From positions 1-47,737 of the IMG/VR virus record IMGVR_UViG_3300017735_000016: a stretch of 47,737 bases of DNA. One strand, 5' to 3'. The notes under the pieces are model-generated. The model ran no database searches, was not told the origin of the DNA, and worked only from the letters and a program-made list of their open reading frames with translations. The position numbers and the translations under genes were made by a program. Source of the DNA: a virus. Within the stretch, counting starts at the first letter, position 1. Every line of letters starts with the position of its first letter. Shown in pieces: positions 1 through 7,522 of the stretch.

Positions 1-285
1 CCATCACCAACAACAACTGTGAATCCGACAAGTACACCCGTACCTAGTCCAACACCAACGGTAGAACCAACAAGTACACCCGTACCTAGTCCAACACCAA
101 CGGTAGAACCAACAAGTACACCCGTACCTAGTCCAACACCAACGGAACAACCTGAGGCCACACCAACCCCAACCCCTAATCAAGAACCCACACCAACACC
201 ACAGACACCAACAGCAACTCCTGTTGGTCCAACGCCGACACCTACGGTTGATGCCGCTAATACGATATTTGTTCATTACCCATAA
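1..285 (+). CDS. C-terminal end of a Pro/Thr-rich repeat protein (cut by left edge)
   Basis: The reading frame is open from the first base and stops at TAA 283-285, so only the last 94 codons are visible. A GTG at 19 is in frame but sits inside the repeat and is unlikely to be the true start. Almost the whole visible part is a low-complexity Pro/Thr/Ser linker, including three copies of the 14-residue unit [14 protein letters not shown], ending in a short non-repetitive tail (TIFVHYP). The next gene, 13 nt downstream, has a similar linker in its middle, so the two may be paralogous or share a virion role such as a surface or fibre-tip protein. Function cannot be assigned from the fragment. 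Confidence 0.75.
   Translation, partial: PSPTTTVNPTSTPVPSPTPTVEPTSTPVPSPTPTVEPTSTPVPSPTPTEQPEATPTPTPNQEPTPTPQTPTATPVGPTPTPTVDAANTIFVHYP
19..144 (+). repeat. 42-bp tandem repeat, three copies
   Basis: Three 42-bp units lie at 19-60, 61-102 and 103-144. Copies two and three are identical; copy one differs only in its first few bases (gtgaatccg instead of gtagaacca). The unit length is a multiple of three, so gain or loss of copies keeps the reading frame. It encodes a 14-residue Pro/Thr/Ser unit. Confidence 0.9.
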
Positions 286-298
286 AACTTAATAGATC

Positions 299-2095
299 AT
301 GACAAACGATAAAATAATAGAAATAACATCACAATTAAATCGAACAACTACTGAAGATATTGTTTCGGTTTCATATGGTACAAAAACCGTAAATGGTAAA
401 TTAACAAGTGAAAAATCTATAGTCTTTACTGTTAAAGAAAAAAAACCTTTAGAGAATATTGATGAATCAGATAGATTACCGTCAACAGTAGAGATCGATG
501 GCGAGACGATTAAAACCGACGTTATTGAAGGTGTAGTAATGACTCAACAGGGATTTGCTCAAACATGTGATCCACAATTCTATTCGTGGCAAGGAATACC
601 ACCTGCCAACAGAAATATACATAGACCATTAATGGGTGGAATCTCAATGACTAATTGGGATTCGTTAGGTGGTTTTGTAGGAACGATGGGTTTTATTGCG
701 GTGGATAACGAAGATAACACTTTAGTTGCGGTTTCGAATAACCACGTTTTAGTTAATGACGCGTTTTTAACGAGTGAAAGAAACCCTAATGGTGTAAGAA
801 CTAACGTATTCCAAAATATATGTACACAACCTAATGATGGGGCAAACACGGGTCCAAATTTTAAGGTGGGTATGGTAAAAAAATATGAACCTATTAGTTC
901 TAATAATAAATCTGATTGTGCTTTGATGGCCATAGATGATATTAGTTTAATTGACCCTTCGGTTTCATGGAACCAATTCGGTATTACGGGTATGACCCAA
1001 GCACCAAGATTTGCAACTACTCAGGAAATAAATGTTATGTTGGAAGATCCAACTCAAGAATATTATATATCTAGTAGAACAACAGGTGCTAAGGGACAAC
1101 AAGACACTAAACTTTTAAACTATGCTTTGGGTAGTTCTGTATTAATAGGATATAAAAAACAAGGTGTATTAACTAACGTGTATATGGATGATACATTTGA
1201 ATTAGTTGCAAGTGGTTCTACCACCCCTGCGGGTGATTTATGTATTTGGCCATCGGCGGGTGGGGATTCGGGATCCGCAGTTTTAGCAACAATAAATGAA
1301 GAATTTGTTATTGTTGGTCTTTTATATGGGGGAAGATATATGCAACAAGATGAAACTCAAGTGGGTATACATACCCTATGTAACAGAATCGATAATATTG
1401 CAAATGATCTTAATATACGTGCATGGGATGGTACTTTTAATGGAGTTACCGTAAATAATGTAGGAGGTCCATTAACATATGTTGTTAGTGGTACTAGTAA
1501 TAAGAAAAGAATTAAAGTTGGTGCTCTTACGTTTTGGCAACACGGGTTAATTAGTGATTCTGTAATGCAACCTGATCCAACACCACAGCCAACACCAACA
1601 GTAGTCCCTACACAGGTACCAACCTCCACACCACAACCAACACCAACAGCGACAGTGGCACCTACACCAACACCAACACAGGTTCCTAACCCAACAGCAA
1701 CGGTAGCACCAACACCGACACCACAAACTTTACCATTCTCTCTTTCTCTTAATAGGGAAAATGTATGTACCGTAGCTCAAGTAATATTAGAAATAAATAA
1801 TGTACAGCAAGGTGCGGTTATTAATATTATTGAGGGTGGTATTCTTACGGCCACACCAAGAAGTGCAACAGTTACTGTAGGTGACGTAATAAGAGTTAGA
1901 TATAAGTCAGCTAACAACACTAATTCGTGTAGTGAGTATGATACAACAAGTGTTTCTCTAACTGATACATCCACAGGAAATGTATTGTCCGCGGCATCAC
2001 AGAATACATCATTATATACCGATTATGTTCATACAGTTCAAGTTTCCGATACAAATATTGGTTGGACATTTGAACTTTCCAACAATCTCGTGTAA
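299..2095 (+). CDS. Trypsin-like serine protease with Pro/Thr linker and C-terminal beta domain
   Basis: This 598-residue protein has the signature of a chymotrypsin-fold (S1-like) serine protease: His149 in SNNHVL, Asp206 in KSDCALM and Ser324 in GGDSGSA, in the order and spacing of the catalytic triad. The protease part covers roughly residues 60-400. Residues about 423-478 are a Pro/Thr linker, and residues about 480-598 look like an Ig-type beta domain. There is no signal peptide, consistent with a virion or intracellular protein. It lies 13 nt after another Pro/Thr-linker gene and 29 nt before a baseplate-like gene, so it is probably a structural or tail-associated enzyme. Possible roles are self-processing, cleavage of host surface proteins, or adhesion. 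The triad is read by eye; the target is unknown. Confidence 0.75.
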   Translation: MTNDKIIEITSQLNRTTTEDIVSVSYGTKTVNGKLTSEKSIVFTVKEKKPLENIDESDRLPSTVEIDGETIKTDVIEGVVMTQQGFAQTCDPQFYSWQGIPPANRNIHRPLMGGISMTNWDSLGGFVGTMGFIAVDNEDNTLVAVSNNHVLVNDAFLTSERNPNGVRTNVFQNICTQPNDGANTGPNFKVGMVKKYEPISSNNKSDCALMAIDDISLIDPSVSWNQFGITGMTQAPRFATTQEINVMLEDPTQEYYISSRTTGAKGQQDTKLLNYALGSSVLIGYKKQGVLTNVYMDDTFELVASGSTTPAGDLCIWPSAGGDSGSAVLATINEEFVIVGLLYGGRYMQQDETQVGIHTLCNRIDNIANDLNIRAWDGTFNGVTVNNVGGPLTYVVSGTSNKKRIKVGALTFWQHGLISDSVMQPDPTPQPTPTVVPTQVPTSTPQPTPTATVAPTPTPTQVPNPTATVAPTPTPQTLPFSLSLNRENVCTVAQVILEINNVQQGAVINIIEGGILTATPRSATVTVGDVIRVRYKSANNTNSCSEYDTTSVSLTDTSTGNVLSAASQNTSLYTDYVHTVQVSDTNIGWTFELSNNLV

Positions 2096-2113
2096 ATAAA
2101 AAAATAGATTGAA

Positions 2114-2120
2114 TATTTAT
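2114..2120 (+). promoter_or_regulatory. TATTTAT element, 4 nt before start at 2125
   Basis: TATTTAT followed by TAGT and then ATG. The same element with the same 4-nt spacing precedes the genes starting at 9318, 11326 (minus), 16022 and 38360. It may be a late promoter giving a nearly leaderless mRNA, or a translation or processing signal. Confidence 0.45.
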
Positions 2121-2124
2121 TAGT

Positions 2125-2493
2125 ATGGAATTTTTTATACGAAAAGGGGCTACAGACCCATTATTAAAATTAAGGTTGGTTGACGACGGTAAAAACGATA
2201 AGTCTTCTTTAAACGACTTATTAGAAAATGCCGACATTAGGTTTGATATGATTGATATCGAAACAGAGGTTCCTGAAATTTTAGGTGGTGAATGTTTATT
2301 GACAACAAGAACCAAAAAGTATGACCAAACTACAGAAGAATATTACATTACATATAGGTTCACATCAGAACAAACAAAAGAATCGGGTAAATTCGAGGGA
2401 ATAGTTAACATACAATTTAGAGACACAGATTTACTACCCACAAATAAACTCATCGTTCCAATTAAGGAAAAACTCTACATTAACATCATTTAG
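2125..2493 (+). CDS. Small baseplate-type protein with BppU-like Ig fold
   Basis: The 122-residue product starts FIRKGATDPLLKLRL, followed by LENADIRFDMID, then a region like TEEYYITYRFTSEQTKESG and a final IPIKEKLYINI-like strand. This order (ligand-like start, 'lkgatV.F.m', 'G.Y.y.wt..dt..sG.y...', closing strand) is the pattern of the BppU N-terminal Ig-like domain found in phage baseplate upper proteins. The assignment rests on pattern resemblance only. It lies between the protease and DNA polymerase genes and carries the TATTTAT element just ahead of its ATG, which groups it with the structural genes rather than with the polymerase. Confidence 0.5.
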   Translation: MEFFIRKGATDPLLKLRLVDDGKNDKSSLNDLLENADIRFDMIDIETEVPEILGGECLLTTRTKKYDQTTEEYYITYRFTSEQTKESGKFEGIVNIQFRDTDLLPTNKLIVPIKEKLYINII

Positions 2494-2533
2494 AAAGTGC
2501 ACAAACATTAATGGAGAATATATGATATCCGTA

Positions 2534-2564
2534 TTGATATTATAACTTATTTTTCATATCTTTG
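2534..2564 (+). promoter_or_regulatory. Bacteroidota-type -33/-7 promoter for DNA polymerase
   Basis: TTG at 2534-2536 and TATCTTTG at 2557-2564, separated by 20 nt, match the Bacteroidota primary-sigma consensus (TTTG / TAnnTTTG). The same arrangement and spacing occur before the SSB gene. Transcription would start near 2568, leaving a leader of about 55 nt before the polymerase start. Confidence 0.7.
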
Positions 2565-2625
2565 TATTAATTAAGGCAAACTATCCAACTAAGGGTAAGC
2601 TAATGTGTCATCCAATTTTAATACA

Positions 2626-5517
2626 ATGAACGAAATTATTTCCCAAGAGGTAATAGAAGAATTCCTCAACGGTTCGGACCCTGAAGAGTACATAACAGGA
2701 TTAGAATATGAGTACCGAACAAACACAATCTACAAAATTATTCAACACCCCGAAAAGGGTAAAATTATTAGAAAGGATAAGTTAACCGCATTCTTGTGGG
2801 TTGATGATCTTACTGGTTTAAATTTCTATGGTGATAGTAAGGCCAAACAACGTCAGAAAATGTCGGAGTATGGAATCACTATTGAAAAGTTAGATACAGC
2901 CGATAATGAACGTTTAGAGAATGGTTATAATTTCTTAGTTAAAAGTAGTCAAGGTTATCGTTCACTTCTTAGTTTTTTTAGACAAGGGGGTTTAAATCCG
3001 TGGGACGAAGAAATAAGAAAACATTTTATACTACTTAACCCTAAAGAACAATATCTCATACAAAAAGAAAAAAGATTATTTAAGGGTATTGAAGAATATG
3101 AAGATGTACATAGATTAGTTTTTGATATTGAAACAACAGGTCTTGAACCCGAAACAGATAAAATAATTCTAATTGGTTTAAAAGACAATAAAGGTTTTGT
3201 AAAGATTATTAATGCATTCGGTGAAGATGGTGAAAAGAATTGTATAATCGAATTTTTCAAATGTGTTGAAGAACTTAAACCTACAATCTTCTCTGGTTAT
3301 AACTCCGCATTTTTCGATTTTCCGTTTATTATTAAAAGGGCCGAAATATTAGGAATAGATGTAGAAGAACATACTAAGGTTTTTATAGACCAAGGTATGA
3401 AAGAGAGGGAAGGTATGTTGAAACTTGCAAATGAAGTTGAGACCTACACCCAACATATGATTTGGGGAATGAATATTCTTGATATCGCCCATTCAGTTAG
3501 GAGAGCCCAAGCAATTAATTCTGACATTAAGTCTTGGGGGTTGAAATATATTACAAAGTATTTGGGAGCCGAGAAAGACAATCGTGTTTATGTTGATGGT
3601 GCGTGGATTTCTAAAATATACTTGGATAATGAAAGTTATTATGTAAACCCAAAAACAGGTAACTATAAGAAAATAGGTGATCCCGGTACTGAGGGATTAT
3701 TAGAAAAGTATCCGAATCAATTTGAGGTATGGACAGGTAGAAAAATTGTTGAACAATATCTTGATGACGATTTATATGAAACTATGGTTGTTGATGATTC
3801 ATTTAGTCAGTCAACATTCTTACTTTCTAAAGTTGTACCTACAACCTATGAACGTATATCTACTATGGGTACCGCAACATTATGGAAACTAATAATGTTA
3901 GCTTGGTCATATAAACACAATTTGGCCGTACCTGAAAAACAAGATAGGAGAGCGTTTACGGGTGGACTATCAAGATTACTCGCGGTGGGATACGCAGAAA
4001 AGGTGGTTAAGTTTGATTACTCCTCACTATACCCTTCTATTCAATTAGTATATGATGTGTTTCCTAAATGTGATGTTATGGGAGTACAAAAATCCATGTT
4101 AAAATATTTTAGAGACGTACGTATTAAATACAAAAAATTAGCGTCCGAACATTACAAAACAGATCCCGAACTATCGGAAAAATATAACAGGAAACAATTA
4201 CCAATTAAGATATTCATTAATGCATACTTTGGGTCTCTATCCGCACCTCACGTATTTCATTGGGGTGATATGGATACAGGAGAAACAATCACGTGTGTTG
4301 GTAGACAATGTTTACGTATGATGATAATGTTCTTTGAAAAGAAAGGATATAAGTCACTTGTAATGGATACGGATGGTGTCAACTTCTCGTGTCCTGATGA
4401 TGTTGATGACAGAGTTTATGTATCTAAGGGTCTTAATGAGTTAGTAGAGGGTGGTAAAACTTACAGAGGTGCTGAGGCAGACACTGCGGAATTTAATGAT
4501 ATTTTTATGAGGAATGAAATGGGATTAGACATTGATTATGTCGCACCTTCCACAGTTAATGTTGCTCGTAAAAACTATGTACTAAAAAAACCGAGTGGGG
4601 GTCTTAAATTAACGGGTAACACAATTAAGTCTAAGAACCTTCATGGTTACATTGTGGACTTCTTAGATGAAAGTTTGAAGTTAATGTTGGATGGTAAGGG
4701 ACAAGAGTTTTTGGACGTATACTATAAATATATTAGTAAGATCTATAATAAAGAAATTCCATTATCTAAGATCGCAAATAAATCGAGAGTAAAATTATCC
4801 GTAGATAACTACTTAAAGTCCATGAAAACCAAAACTAAAAGTGGGGCATCTAAGGCAAGACAAGCACACATGGAATTGGTTATGAAGAACAATTATCCTG
4901 CAGGTCTTGGGGAAACAATATATTACGTTAATAATGGTGAACGTAAGGGTGATGGTGATGTTCAAAAAATTACTAAACCCACTAAGAAATTTCAAAAGGA
5001 ATTCCTTGAAGAACATGGGTACCCTGTTCCCGAAAATTATATAAAAATTAACTCTTTCATGATTACTGAAAAGGAGTTAAAAGAAAATCCCGACATGAAG
5101 GGTGATTATAATGTTGCTCGTTATATTAATACATTTAACAAAAGAATAGAACCATTGTTAGTTGTATTTCATCCTGACATTCGTAATGATATTATTATTG
5201 ATAACCCCGATGATAGACCTTTCTTTACAATAAACCAATGTAAGTTGGTCAATGGGTTTCCGATGAAAGAAGGTAGTCAAGATAGTTTTGAAGAGGTTAT
5301 GACATTATCCGATAGTGAAGTAATGTTTTGGAAGAAGGTTGGTAGGGATCCTTATTTTATGTATTTAGAAGATAGTCTTGAACACGTAGACCAATATTGG
5401 GTACAAAAGAATAGAGATGCTGTTAATTTTAAAGTTCCAAGTAGTCCCTCCCAAGAAGGTGATTTAATTGAAAGAAATGGTCACGATTATGCGACACACA
5501 CTGATGTAGATGTTTAA
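2626..5517 (+). CDS. 43: Family B DNA polymerase (T4 gp43-like)
   Basis: This replicative polymerase has a 3'-5' proofreading exonuclease. From ATG 2626 it is 963 residues long; an in-frame GTG at 2605 would add seven. Exo I is FDIETTG (about residue 167), Exo II is GYNSAFFDFPF, Pol motif A is FDYSSLYPSI (Asp464), Pol motif B is KIFINAYFGS, and Pol motif C is MDTDG (Asp581 and Asp583). All catalytic acids are present and no intein or frame break is seen. The length is near that of T4 gp43 (898). A host-type promoter lies about 60 nt upstream, suggesting early expression. The 3' end overlaps the convergent neck gene by 4 nt, and no terminator separates them. Confidence 0.95.
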   Translation: MNEIISQEVIEEFLNGSDPEEYITGLEYEYRTNTIYKIIQHPEKGKIIRKDKLTAFLWVDDLTGLNFYGDSKAKQRQKMSEYGITIEKLDTADNERLENGYNFLVKSSQGYRSLLSFFRQGGLNPWDEEIRKHFILLNPKEQYLIQKEKRLFKGIEEYEDVHRLVFDIETTGLEPETDKIILIGLKDNKGFVKIINAFGEDGEKNCIIEFFKCVEELKPTIFSGYNSAFFDFPFIIKRAEILGIDVEEHTKVFIDQGMKEREGMLKLANEVETYTQHMIWGMNILDIAHSVRRAQAINSDIKSWGLKYITKYLGAEKDNRVYVDGAWISKIYLDNESYYVNPKTGNYKKIGDPGTEGLLEKYPNQFEVWTGRKIVEQYLDDDLYETMVVDDSFSQSTFLLSKVVPTTYERISTMGTATLWKLIMLAWSYKHNLAVPEKQDRRAFTGGLSRLLAVGYAEKVVKFDYSSLYPSIQLVYDVFPKCDVMGVQKSMLKYFRDVRIKYKKLASEHYKTDPELSEKYNRKQLPIKIFINAYFGSLSAPHVFHWGDMDTGETITCVGRQCLRMMIMFFEKKGYKSLVMDTDGVNFSCPDDVDDRVYVSKGLNELVEGGKTYRGAEADTAEFNDIFMRNEMGLDIDYVAPSTVNVARKNYVLKKPSGGLKLTGNTIKSKNLHGYIVDFLDESLKLMLDGKGQEFLDVYYKYISKIYNKEIPLSKIANKSRVKLSVDNYLKSMKTKTKSGASKARQAHMELVMKNNYPAGLGETIYYVNNGERKGDGDVQKITKPTKKFQKEFLEEHGYPVPENYIKINSFMITEKELKENPDMKGDYNVARYINTFNKRIEPLLVVFHPDIRNDIIIDNPDDRPFFTINQCKLVNGFPMKEGSQDSFEEVMTLSDSEVMFWKKVGRDPYFMYLEDSLEHVDQYWVQKNRDAVNFKVPSSPSQEGDLIERNGHDYATHTDVDV

Positions 5518-6632
5518 ATCATATTAAAAGGAGATGGCATCGCTCTGTATTTTAACGATTTGTTGAGACTTTCGGCCTCATTTCCTTTTCTTTCCAACAT
5601 TTTGTCAGGTCTTAACCTTTCCAATCTTTGTGATAACTCTTCGATAAGTTTTAGTTTCTCATCTTTACCTTCGGTTAATAGGGATTGGTAATCTAATTTA
5701 ACTTGACTGTCAGGTACTTGTAGGTCACCTGAAAATTTAGAATATACTCTTCCTAACCCTTCTTTAGAGTATGCAATAAGACATTTCCTAACCCATGTTT
5801 GTGCAGGTCTATTAAGTTCTTCCCACACTAATTCTTCGGTCTCTATATCGGAAGGTAATTTTACAACATCTTTATTTTTATCTAAACAATCATCCCTGTC
5901 TGTAGTATCATAATACCAATACCAAACATAGTAGTTATGTTGTTGTATGGAACCAAAATCAAACCTACCACCAGGTACGTTAGCCAAGTGAATATATTTT
6001 TTACCTTCGGGTCCTGCAGTTATACGATAAGTCATTTCACCACCAATTAGTCGGTTTTTAATGTTCCTATCTTGCATACGTGATAATAAATCATAAGCGG
6101 GTAACATAAAGTAAGAACCTGAAGTTCCCATTTGTGCAAAACCACCTACACCACCTGAACCTACACCACCAAGACCACCGAATCCACCTAAAAATGGATC
6201 CACAATAGAGTCAGTCAATTCTGCACGTGTAAACCATAACAGTTCGTTTATTTCACGACCCGCAGGAATTTCGTACACTTGTTGATTTCGAACAAGTTCT
6301 ATTTTGTCTTTTAGTAATTCAGAATCACCACCCGCCTGTAAACCGACAATTTTTGAATATGCGTGTGAGTATTGTGTTTCATAGTCTAATGATCTCGTAG
6401 TAAACGCTCTCGTCAAAGATTGCGTATCCACATTTAACCCAGCTAAAGATGACCACTGAGATTCAATTAACCAATCACTTACATACTGTTCATATTCATC
6501 TAAGGATAATTCTAAGAAAGTATCCATTTGTTCTTCGGTCAATTCTATAGACCTAATAGGTGCCCCTAAAAGGTTAAAAACTTGAGTATAAAGTTTGTCT
6601 CGATTTGCCGGTGTGATAATAGTGCTTGCCAT
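5514..6632 (-). CDS. 13: Neck / head-completion protein, T4 gp13-like
   Basis: The 372-residue product begins with a segment of the form 'l...vfnlLGAPIRSIELTEEQmdtfLelSLdEYeqYvsdW', which resembles the N-terminus of gp13-type neck proteins in T4-like phages. A Gly-rich loop (GGFGGLGGVGSGGVGGF) lies near residue 150 and an aromatic stretch YYVWYWYYD near 235. T4 gp13 is 309 residues, so this is somewhat longer. It is encoded on the minus strand, opposite to the other neck and tail genes. Its own TATTTAT element lies 15 nt ahead of the ATG. The role would be closing the filled head and joining it to the tail. Assignment is by resemblance and neighbourhood. Confidence 0.55.
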   Translation of the reverse strand: MASTIITPANRDKLYTQVFNLLGAPIRSIELTEEQMDTFLELSLDEYEQYVSDWLIESQWSSLAGLNVDTQSLTRAFTTRSLDYETQYSHAYSKIVGLQAGGDSELLKDKIELVRNQQVYEIPAGREINELLWFTRAELTDSIVDPFLGGFGGLGGVGSGGVGGFAQMGTSGSYFMLPAYDLLSRMQDRNIKNRLIGGEMTYRITAGPEGKKYIHLANVPGGRFDFGSIQQHNYYVWYWYYDTTDRDDCLDKNKDVVKLPSDIETEELVWEELNRPAQTWVRKCLIAYSKEGLGRVYSKFSGDLQVPDSQVKLDYQSLLTEGKDEKLKLIEELSQRLERLRPDKMLERKGNEAESLNKSLKYRAMPSPFNMI

Positions 6633-6647
6633 ACTTGATTTATTAAT

Positions 6648-6654
6648 ATAAATA
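6648..6654 (-). promoter_or_regulatory. TATTTAT element, 15 nt before start at 6632
   Basis: Read on the minus strand this is CTATTTATATTAATAA, ending 15 nt before the ATG of the neck gene. The 14-15 nt spacing is also found at 17837 and 28630. Confidence 0.4.
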
Positions 6655-6685
6655 GTTTATATTTAGGAAAAACAGAACAACAATT

Positions 6686-7522
6686 TTGGATTTAAATAAA
6701 ATAAGACTCAAACATCGTAAAACACTTAACATATGGAGGTATATTTCTCAAACTTCCAAATTCAATAGAAAGTTTAGTAAAGAAATAACAAGAATTGTTA
6801 GAGAAACCCATTCAGGGGATGAGTTAAGATGGAGATCACCTATGGGTTCTGTTGGTGATGGTTACTACAATTACGATGAAGATACTAAATCATATAGTTT
6901 TAGAAGTGGGATTAATTTTATTAATACGGGTTATTCTTATCAGGAGTATATTGAAAGGGTTTTAAATGAAAAATATGGTATTAAATTACCCTATGAAACT
7001 GATAATGAGGGTAAATATATTGATGAGACTGTAGAAGAAACTTTGAAGGAGTTTTGTTATTACTTAGAACTTTATAAAGAGGATTTTCTTTTTGATGGTG
7101 ATATAAAGAATCACATAGACCTTATAAGATATAGATTAAAAGTAATATCTGATCGTTCGGAAAAATTAATAGAAAATAATTTTAAGAACATATGGACCAA
7201 TTCAATTAGTTACCTTTCGTCTACAGGAAATGGTGGTAATATAAAAGATTTTAAAGGTATTGATGCTGAGGTAATATTTGATCACGGGGTTGAAACTGTA
7301 CAGTGTAAGGAAGTAAGTTTTATTGAGGAAAATGATAATACAATCAATATAACACTAACAATGGACAGTAAAAAATATTCAAATATCAATTACTACGCAT
7401 TTACACAAGACAAGAATTATATTGTTTTTAAAAACGACTCAGAGGGTATAGAAATTTTAAGTTCTATGGAGGGTAATGTTTATTCTTTTAATAAGAACTT
7501 AATTATATGTTCTACGTTTTAA
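6686..7522 (+). CDS. Unknown protein with possible PD-(D/E)xK nuclease motif
   Basis: The frame runs 278 residues from a TTG at 6686. No ATG occurs in it until near 6833, which would remove a well-formed basic N-terminus, so a non-ATG start is likely and uncertain. The region FKGIDAEVIFDHGVETVQCKEV (near residues 190-210) has the shape of a PD-(D/E)xK nuclease core: an acidic residue after a GI/GV turn, then a strand ending QxK. The final 60 residues form alternating beta strands. It sits between two minus-strand genes, and its 3' end overlaps the helicase gene by 11 nt. It could be a nuclease, perhaps a homing type inserted between neck and helicase genes. Function is inferred from one weak motif. 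Confidence 0.45.
   Translation: MDLNKIRLKHRKTLNIWRYISQTSKFNRKFSKEITRIVRETHSGDELRWRSPMGSVGDGYYNYDEDTKSYSFRSGINFINTGYSYQEYIERVLNEKYGIKLPYETDNEGKYIDETVEETLKEFCYYLELYKEDFLFDGDIKNHIDLIRYRLKVISDRSEKLIENNFKNIWTNSISYLSSTGNGGNIKDFKGIDAEVIFDHGVETVQCKEVSFIEENDNTINITLTMDSKKYSNINYYAFTQDKNYIVFKNDSEGIEILSSMEGNVYSFNKNLIICSTF

Noticed and set aside
19-144. Regular 42-bp repeats as a CRISPR array
   Set aside because: The copies are directly adjacent with no spacers and encode a Pro/Thr unit in frame.
4-276. Minus-strand frame rich in Trp and Cys
   Set aside because: It is the shadow of the Pro/Thr repeat coding sequence and has no plausible composition.
580-933. Minus-strand frame inside the protease gene
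   Set aside because: Antisense to a well-supported protease domain that includes the catalytic His and Asp.
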